Below, piece by piece: positions 12,276 through 16,533 of a stretch of 16,533 nucleotides of DNA; within the stretch, counting starts at the first letter, position 1; every line of letters begins with the position of its first letter. The position numbers and the translations under genes were made by a program. This DNA is from an uncultured Peptostreptococcaceae bacterium. Lineage in GTDB: Bacteria; Bacillota; Clostridia; Tissierellales; Peptoniphilaceae. Under the pieces are notes generated by a model that was not told the origin of the DNA, did no database searches, and saw only the letters and a program-made list of their open reading frames with translations. The stretch covers positions 1-16,533 of the forward strand of contig CAMYOU010000023.1 in the NCBI GenBank assembly GCA_947283485.1, read 5' to 3'.

Positions 12276-13720
12276 CTTTGACCCTCCTTGAGATGCCCGA
12301 TGACAATCTCGGAGCCGTAGTCTTCTTTGAGGATTTGTTCGGGGGCGACGCCCAATTCACGCGCAAGAATCTCGAGCACGCGCGGTTGGCAAAATCCGCC
12401 CTGACAACGTCCCATCCCTGCACGGACGCGACGTTTGACCGCATCGACCGTCGTTGCGGGAAGCGGTGCGTGGATCGCCTCGACGATCTCGCCCTCGCTC
12501 ACACCCTCGCAACGGCAGATGATTTTTCCGAACTGCGGATTCTCCGCAATTTTCTTCGCGCGTTCGTCGTACGTGAGTTCGTGCATCACGGTGCGACGCG
12601 GAAGTCTTACGACGTGTTCTTTTTCCGGTAGTGCAAGCCCCGCATCTTTGAGGAGTTCGCGTACATATTCGCCGATTGCCGGAGCGCTTACGAGTCCCGG
12701 ACTCTCGATCCCCGCCGCGTGGATCACATGCGGCATGGTCTCGGACGCGCGAATCGTAAAGTCGCCGTTCGTCGGTTTCGCGCGCATCCCCGTAAAGACG
12801 CGAATGCTGCGTGCAAAATTGAGTGTCGGAACGCTTTTTTTCGCAAAACGGTCGAGATACGCGATGCCCTCGTCCGTCGTCTCCGTGTCCTCTTTGTCCG
12901 CGCGTTTTTCCGCGGTCGGTCCGACGATGTAATTGCCGTGCGGCATTCTCGCGACGAGCACGCCTTTGCCGGCTTTGGTCGGCGTCTGGAAGATGACCGA
13001 GTGAACCTCGGGATTCTCTGCGGCTTCGACCATGCGATATTCGCCCGCAGTGGGGACGATCTCAATCGGCGTGTCGCCCGCAAGTTCCATGATGCGATCG
13101 GAATAGAGACCTGCGCAGTTGACGACATAATGCGCTTTCCATGCGCCTTTCGTCGTCTCGACGACGATCGTGTCCTTTTCTTCCCCGAGTCCCGTCACTT
13201 TCGCGCCGAGTACGACTTCGGCACCGTTTAGGATCGCGCGATCGAGGAGTCTCGTACACATGAGGAACGGATCCGTGACACCCGCACGCGCACTGTAGAG
13301 TGCTCCGACGATCTCGTTCGAAAGATTCGGCTCGTGCGCTTTCACACCTGCCGCACCCAAGATTTCCATCCCGTCGCAGCCGTTCGCGATGCCCTGCTCG
13401 TAGAGCGCGTGCACCGTCTCCATCTCCTCTTCCGAAAACGCTACGACGAGCGAGCCGGAGTTTACAAACGGCACGTCGAGTTCCTCGGAGAGTGCGGGAT
13501 ACATCGCATTCCCGCGTACGTTCATCTTCGCTTTTATCGTGCCGACATGGCAGTCATAGCCCGCGTGCACGATCGCACTGTTCGCCTTGGTCGTGCCCGC
13601 ACCCGCCGAAGCGGATTTCTCGAGTACCGCCACGTCGACGTCATAGCGCGCGAGCGCATCCGCGACCGCCGCCCCGACGACACCCGCGCCGATCACGAGT
13701 ACATCGTATACCTTTTCCAT
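12272..13720 (-). CDS. glpA: Glycerol-3-phosphate dehydrogenase (GlpA/GlpO-like) with BFD [2Fe-2S] domain
   Basis: A 482-aa FAD enzyme of the DAO/GlpA family, expected to oxidise sn-glycerol-3-phosphate to dihydroxyacetone phosphate. The FAD fold is VLVIGAGVVGAAVADAL (7-23) with AGTTKANSAIVHAGYD (41-56). The substrate domain includes GEYRM, FTGMRAKPTNGDF (309-321) and HAAGIESPGLVSAPAIG (334-350). The C-terminal BFD-like domain (about 398-455) has Cys402, Cys404, Cys439 and Cys444 for a [2Fe-2S] cluster. It starts three bases after the glpK stop with GGGAGGAAGAG as ribosome-binding site. It has no membrane segment and no GlpC-type subunit nearby; electrons probably go to the following FAD/NAD protein. 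The dehydrogenase call relies partly on glpK and glpP next to it, since other 2-hydroxyacid substrates occur in the family. Confidence 0.88.
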   Translation of the reverse strand: MEKVYDVLVIGAGVVGAAVADALARYDVDVAVLEKSASAGAGTTKANSAIVHAGYDCHVGTIKAKMNVRGNAMYPALSEELDVPFVNSGSLVVAFSEEEMETVHALYEQGIANGCDGMEILGAAGVKAHEPNLSNEIVGALYSARAGVTDPFLMCTRLLDRAILNGAEVVLGAKVTGLGEEKDTIVVETTKGAWKAHYVVNCAGLYSDRIMELAGDTPIEIVPTAGEYRMVEAAENPEVHSVIFQTPTKAGKGVLVARMPHGNYIVGPTAEKRADKEDTETTDEGIAYLDRFAKKSVPTLNFARSIRVFTGMRAKPTNGDFTIRASETMPHVIHAAGIESPGLVSAPAIGEYVRELLKDAGLALPEKEHVVRLPRRTVMHELTYDERAKKIAENPQFGKIICRCEGVSEGEIVEAIHAPLPATTVDAVKRRVRAGMGRCQGGFCQPRVLEILARELGVAPEQILKEDYGSEIVIGHLKEGQR

Positions 13721-13723
13721 TGT

Positions 13724-15223
13724 TTACTCTTCCTCCCAATCCATTGCACGCGTCACCGCTTTTTGCCAACCGCGATAGAGCTTCGTGCGACGTTCTTCCT
13801 CCATGTCGGGATAGAACGTCTTGTCCTCTTGCCAAATAAACTCGAGCTCGTCCCGATCTTTCCAAAATCCGACCCCGAGTCCCGCGAGAAACGCCGCGCC
13901 GAGTGCCGTCGTCTCCGTGACATGCGGTCTTGTGACGGGCACGTTTAGAATGTCCGCCTGAAATTGCATGAGAAAATTATTCGCCGACGCGCCGCCGTCC
14001 ACCTTGAGTCTTTCGAGTTTGAGTCCTCCCTCTTTCTCCATCGCGTGTGTGAGATCCGCCGCCTGATAGGCGATGGATTCGAGCGTGGCGCGGACGATGT
14101 GTTCGCGTTTGGTTCCGCGCGTGAGTCCCACAATCGCCCCGCGTGCGTACATATTCCAATACGGCGCACCAAGTCCCGTAAACGCCGGCACGACATACGT
14201 CCCGAGCGTGTCCTCGACGAGATGGGCATAGTATTCCGACTGCGGTGCATCGTAGATGAGCCTCAGTTCATCTCTGAGCCACTGGATCGCCGCACCCGCT
14301 ACGAAGACCGAGCCTTCGAGCGCATAGGTGATTCCTTGGATGCCCCAAGCGATCGTCGTGACGAGCCCCTTGGTCTTGGCGGGTTTTTTCCCCGCATTCA
14401 TGAGGAGAAAGAGACCCGTGCCGTATGTATTCTTGGCATTTCCCTCGTCAAACGCACACTGTCCGAATAGTGCCGCCTGTTGGTCGCCCGCAATCCCCGC
14501 GATCGGAATTTCCGCACCGCCGAACGTGCGCTCATCCGTGACGCCGACAATCCCCGAAGAATCGACGACGGTGGGAAGCATCGAACGCGGAATCTCAAAC
14601 AATCGGATGAGTTCCTCGTCCCATTCGCCCGCATAGATATTGAAGAGCATCGTGCGCGACGCGTTGGAATAATCGGTCACATGGACTTTTCCGCGCGTGA
14701 GATTCCAGATGAGCCAAGAATCCACCGTGCCGAAGAGAAGATCCCCCGCCTCCGCTCGTTCGCGTGCGCCCTCAACATGATCGAGAATCCATTTGATCTT
14801 CGTCGCGGAAAAATACGCATCCGGTACGAGACCCGTCTTCTCGCGGATCATCTCCGTCTTGCCCGCGGCCTTGAGTGCTTCACAAAGGTTCGCCGTTCGT
14901 CTGCATTGCCATACGATCGCATTGTAGACGGGTTTTCCCGTCACGCGATCCCAGACGATCGTCGTCTCTCGCTGATTCGTGATGCCGATCGCCGCCACTT
15001 CGTCCGGACGTACGGCGTATTTTTCGAGCACCTCGCGCGAAACACCGCTCATCGAACTCCAGATATCCATCGGATCCTGCTCGACCCAACCCGGTTTCGG
15101 AAACATCTGCGGAAATTCTTTTTGACTCATGCCGACGATCTTGCCGTCTCGGTCAAAAAGGATGGCGCGTGAACTCGTCGTCCCCTGATCAAAGCTGAGT
15201 AAGTATTTTTTCATACCGCTCAC
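13724..15223 (-). CDS. glpK: Glycerol kinase
   Basis: Phosphorylates glycerol with ATP to sn-glycerol-3-phosphate; FGGY family, cytoplasmic. The 499-aa protein has all main motifs: FDQGTTSSRAILFD (11-24), GWVEQDP (45-51), GITNQRETTIVWD (80-92), GTVDSWLIWNL (165-175), AGDQQAALFGQ (245-255) with catalytic Asp247, GLGAPYWN and VDGGASANNFLMQFQAD. Translation may begin at GTG 15223, which has AGGAGG at ideal distance, or at ATG 15214, where most family members start. The His phosphorylated by HPr in many Firmicutes GlpK (GYHFYG in enterococci) corresponds to Arg232 here (DERTFGG), so PTS stimulation is unlikely. The gene has its own promoter and an attenuator-like leader behind glpP. No glpF is in the window. 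Confidence 0.97.
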   Translation of the reverse strand: MSGMKKYLLSFDQGTTSSRAILFDRDGKIVGMSQKEFPQMFPKPGWVEQDPMDIWSSMSGVSREVLEKYAVRPDEVAAIGITNQRETTIVWDRVTGKPVYNAIVWQCRRTANLCEALKAAGKTEMIREKTGLVPDAYFSATKIKWILDHVEGARERAEAGDLLFGTVDSWLIWNLTRGKVHVTDYSNASRTMLFNIYAGEWDEELIRLFEIPRSMLPTVVDSSGIVGVTDERTFGGAEIPIAGIAGDQQAALFGQCAFDEGNAKNTYGTGLFLLMNAGKKPAKTKGLVTTIAWGIQGITYALEGSVFVAGAAIQWLRDELRLIYDAPQSEYYAHLVEDTLGTYVVPAFTGLGAPYWNMYARGAIVGLTRGTKREHIVRATLESIAYQAADLTHAMEKEGGLKLERLKVDGGASANNFLMQFQADILNVPVTRPHVTETTALGAAFLAGLGVGFWKDRDELEFIWQEDKTFYPDMEEERRTKLYRGWQKAVTRAMDWEEE

Positions 15224-15239
15224 TCCCCTCCTCCTTCAT
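15189..15239 (-). other. Possible 16-codon leader ORF overlapping the glpK start
   Basis: An ATG at 15239 follows GAGGTGAAGGAC and encodes MKEEGSERYEKILTQL before TGA. It overlaps the first codons of glpK in another frame, and its second to fourth codons form the glpK Shine-Dalgarno. It may be chance, or a small coupling or regulatory ORF. Confidence 0.25.
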
Positions 15240-15271
15240 GTCCTTCACCTCAAAAAAACGCTTCGAAACAC

Positions 15272-15298
15272 AAAAAGAGAGTCCGAACCAACTCTCTT
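15272..15298 (-). terminator. Leader terminator upstream of glpK, likely GlpP target
   Basis: AAGAGAGT (minus 15298-15291) pairs with ACTCTCTT (15282-15275) around an 8-nt loop, with further U's (15274-15272). It lies downstream of the glpK promoter and before the ribosome-binding site, so it terminates glpK leader transcripts as well as any readthrough from glpP. GlpP proteins are known to prevent such termination in glp leaders of Bacillus when glycerol-3-phosphate is present. Confidence 0.8.
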
Positions 15299-15321
15299 CT
15301 CCGATTCTATCTTCCTATGAC

Positions 15322-15335
15322 GGGAGAACACTCCC
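15322..15335 (-). promoter_or_regulatory. Small hairpin at the 5' end of the glpK leader
   Basis: On the minus strand GGGAG-UGUU-CUCCC forms a hairpin within the first dozen or so transcribed bases, upstream of the leader terminator. Its UUCUCC part (15328-15323) could alternatively pair with GGAGAA (15302-15297), which touches the terminator's first arm. It is a candidate antitermination or GlpP-binding element; this is inference. Confidence 0.4.
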
Positions 15336-15343
15336 TTTTCTTT

Positions 15344-15372
15344 AGTATGCGTCACACCGTGCGTTCTGTCAA
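15344..15372 (-). promoter_or_regulatory. glpK promoter
   Basis: A perfect -35 TTGACA (15372-15367), an exact 17-bp spacer and CATACT (15349-15344) on the minus strand begin five bases after the glpP stop codon. Confidence 0.8.
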
Positions 15373-15376
15373 GCGT

Positions 15377-15943
15377 TTACCCGACTTCCCAAAAAGAAAC
15401 GTCCGTCGTGGACACGCCCACGCCCCCGCTCGTCATGACATCGTACATGCTCTTCTTCGAGCGAATGAGTCCGCCCGCGATGATGGCGAGCTCGGGAAAA
15501 CGCTCGTGAAAATATCGGATCGCCGACGGAACCACGCCGGGAATGATCTCGAGCGCATCGGGCAAGACCACTCTCAACGACTCCTCTCCCTGCTCGAGAC
15601 TGCGTCTGTCCACGGCGAACACGCGCTGAATCACGGGCACACCGAGTGCGCGTGCACGCGCGACGAGTGCCGTATGCGTCGTGATGACCCCGCATTCGGA
15701 GCCGAACACATCGGCAAAATAATCCGCGAGTCCCGCGTCCGGTTTGAGCCCGTCGACGAGCTCCACATGGACAAAGGGCATCTTTCCCGCGCCGAGAATG
15801 CGACGCACGATGACCTCGAGTCGCGGCAGCGTGCCGTACAGGAGAAAGACGATTTTGCCGTCCGACTCCAGCGCGTCGTGCAGTGCTTTTTCATTTTTTA
15901 CCGCCATGATGACGGGATCTTCTTCGAGCAGTGTCCGAATCAT
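15377..15943 (-). CDS. glpP: Glycerol-3-phosphate-responsive antiterminator GlpP
   Basis: RNA-binding regulator that, with glycerol-3-phosphate, stops premature transcription termination in glp leaders of Bacillota. The 188-aa protein has the family length and a TIM-barrel-like motif series: HVELVDGLKPD (59-69) near the phosphate site, GVITTHTALVARARALG (85-101), QRVFAVDRRSL (106-116), LPDALEIIPGVVP (127-139), IIAGGLIRSKKSM (154-166). The ATG overlaps the preceding lipid kinase stop as ATGA, and GAGGAGG gives the ribosome-binding site. Directly downstream are a separate promoter and a leader hairpin before glpK, the expected target. The regulator is thus transcribed with the lipid kinase from a promoter outside the window and may also read into glpK. 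Confidence 0.93.
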   Translation of the reverse strand: MIRTLLEEDPVIMAVKNEKALHDALESDGKIVFLLYGTLPRLEVIVRRILGAGKMPFVHVELVDGLKPDAGLADYFADVFGSECGVITTHTALVARARALGVPVIQRVFAVDRRSLEQGEESLRVVLPDALEIIPGVVPSAIRYFHERFPELAIIAGGLIRSKKSMYDVMTSGGVGVSTTDVSFWEVG

Positions 15944-16533
15944 CGTTGCCTCCTCAGGAAAAACCGCAGATCGAAGCGTTTCGGCGCAAAAATTTCGAGA
16001 TGATTCTTGAGGATCTCGACATCGATGGGCGCCTCCCCTCCGAGATCTCCGTCCACGTCAAACTCTTTGAGTTCGTCGGCTTCATAGCGGAACGATTCCG
16101 TCCGCTCGAGAATAAAATCTTCGGTGTCCGCCGTCCCCTTGGCGAGGATCTTCGCAAGTGCCGGCAGGGCAATCGTCACGGAAGCTCCCTTCGCGACGAA
16201 GAGAAGACCCGCGGGATCGTCCTTGCGAAATACACTCTTGCGAAACGTCAAAAAAGCCTGATTGAGGATAAATGCCATATTCGATGCACCGCCCTCGTAT
16301 GTGAGATCGTCGGTCGTGAGGCGAATCTCATGTGCGTGCATTTTCGGCAAAATTTTTAGGATGTTCACCATATAGGCAAGCGCACCGTATTTTTTCTTAT
16401 CAGCACGCGGGACGTCGTGGATCTCTTTCGAGATCGGTCCCGTCGAAAGGATAAAGGTAAAGACGCGATCGTTGGCGCGTCCGACGTGCATCGGCATGGT
16501 CTTGTGAAAATTGATTCTGCGAATGGCGGCGAC
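15940..16533 (-). CDS. DagK/YegS-type lipid (diacylglycerol) kinase, C-terminal part
   Basis: The C-terminal about 197 residues of a lipid kinase of the DagK/YegS/BmrU family, which phosphorylate diacylglycerol or related lipids at the inner membrane face. The frame is open to the window end; an ATG at 16497 is internal, as the preceding codons (RINFHK then TMPMHVGRANDRVF) belong to the domain. Family features are RVFTFILSTG followed by KKKYGALAYMVNILK, a beta-rich lid domain with GGASNMAFILNQ, and the C-terminal FDVDGDLGGEAPIDVEILKNHLEIFAP, matching the usual D-GE motif region. It overlaps glpP by ATGA. Diacylglycerol and glycerol-3-phosphate metabolism are linked, which fits the location next to glpP. 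The N-terminal nucleotide-binding part cannot be checked. Confidence 0.82.
   Translation of the reverse strand, partial: VAAIRRINFHKTMPMHVGRANDRVFTFILSTGPISKEIHDVPRADKKKYGALAYMVNILKILPKMHAHEIRLTTDDLTYEGGASNMAFILNQAFLTFRKSVFRKDDPAGLLFVAKGASVTIALPALAKILAKGTADTEDFILERTESFRYEADELKEFDVDGDLGGEAPIDVEILKNHLEIFAPKRFDLRFFLRRQR

Overview
The window looks like chromosomal DNA from an anaerobic, moderately GC-rich Bacillota, probably Clostridia or Tissierellia. The evidence is indirect: an S-box (SAM-I) riboswitch, a GlpP-type antiterminator, strong AGGAGG ribosome-binding sites, a class A flavodiiron protein, the DXP isoprenoid genes ispD and ispF, and a glycerol-3-phosphate dehydrogenase set carrying a BFD [2Fe-2S] domain and a DUF1667 partner. 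No rRNA, tRNA, CRISPR array, insertion sequence or prophage gene was seen. Coding density is high and no gene-free stretch exceeds 300 bases; the longest, upstream of metK and upstream of the XRE gene, are just over 200 bases and hold regulatory elements.

Left part (1-3886). A thioredoxin-fold lipoprotein cut by the window edge (+) is followed by two hairpin terminators. Then come the minus-strand genes pyridoxamine kinase, FlK-like hot-dog thioesterase and flavodiiron protein fprA. A Nim-like flavin-binding protein is divergent from the kinase (+).

Middle (3887-5272). A small two-gene module, an XRE-type regulator with a membrane-anchored tail plus a small lipoprotein, overlaps by ATGA and sits between its own terminator and that of the next operon. 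It has a recognisable promoter with repeats around the -35. It looks like an independent, possibly acquired unit.

Methionine/SAM operon (5201-8547, minus). A sigma-A-type promoter, a SAM-I riboswitch with expression-platform terminator, metK, an RlmD/RumA-type 23S rRNA uracil methyltransferase with a TTG start, and a small class I methyltransferase, closed by a perfect 12-bp terminator. SAM synthesis and two likely SAM users share one SAM-sensing leader.

Isoprenoid pair (8567-9744, minus). ispD and ispF, overlapping by ATGA.

Glycerol operon (9773-16533, minus). The C-terminal part of a DagK/YegS-type lipid kinase, then glpP, then glpK with its own promoter and an attenuator-like leader, then a GlpA/GlpO-like dehydrogenase with a BFD domain, a GlpB-like NAD(P)/FAD oxidoreductase, a DUF1667 protein and a fused MsrA-MsrB. 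Most of these genes overlap by exactly ATGA. GlpP is expected to sense glycerol-3-phosphate and relieve termination before glpK; GlpK makes glycerol-3-phosphate and the three redox proteins probably oxidise it to dihydroxyacetone phosphate.

The most unusual observation is the MsrAB fusion. The fold motifs and the resolving cysteines of both domains are kept, but the catalytic cysteine of MsrA is Ser and that of MsrB is Thr. The gene is translationally coupled to the glycerol-3-phosphate dehydrogenase genes.
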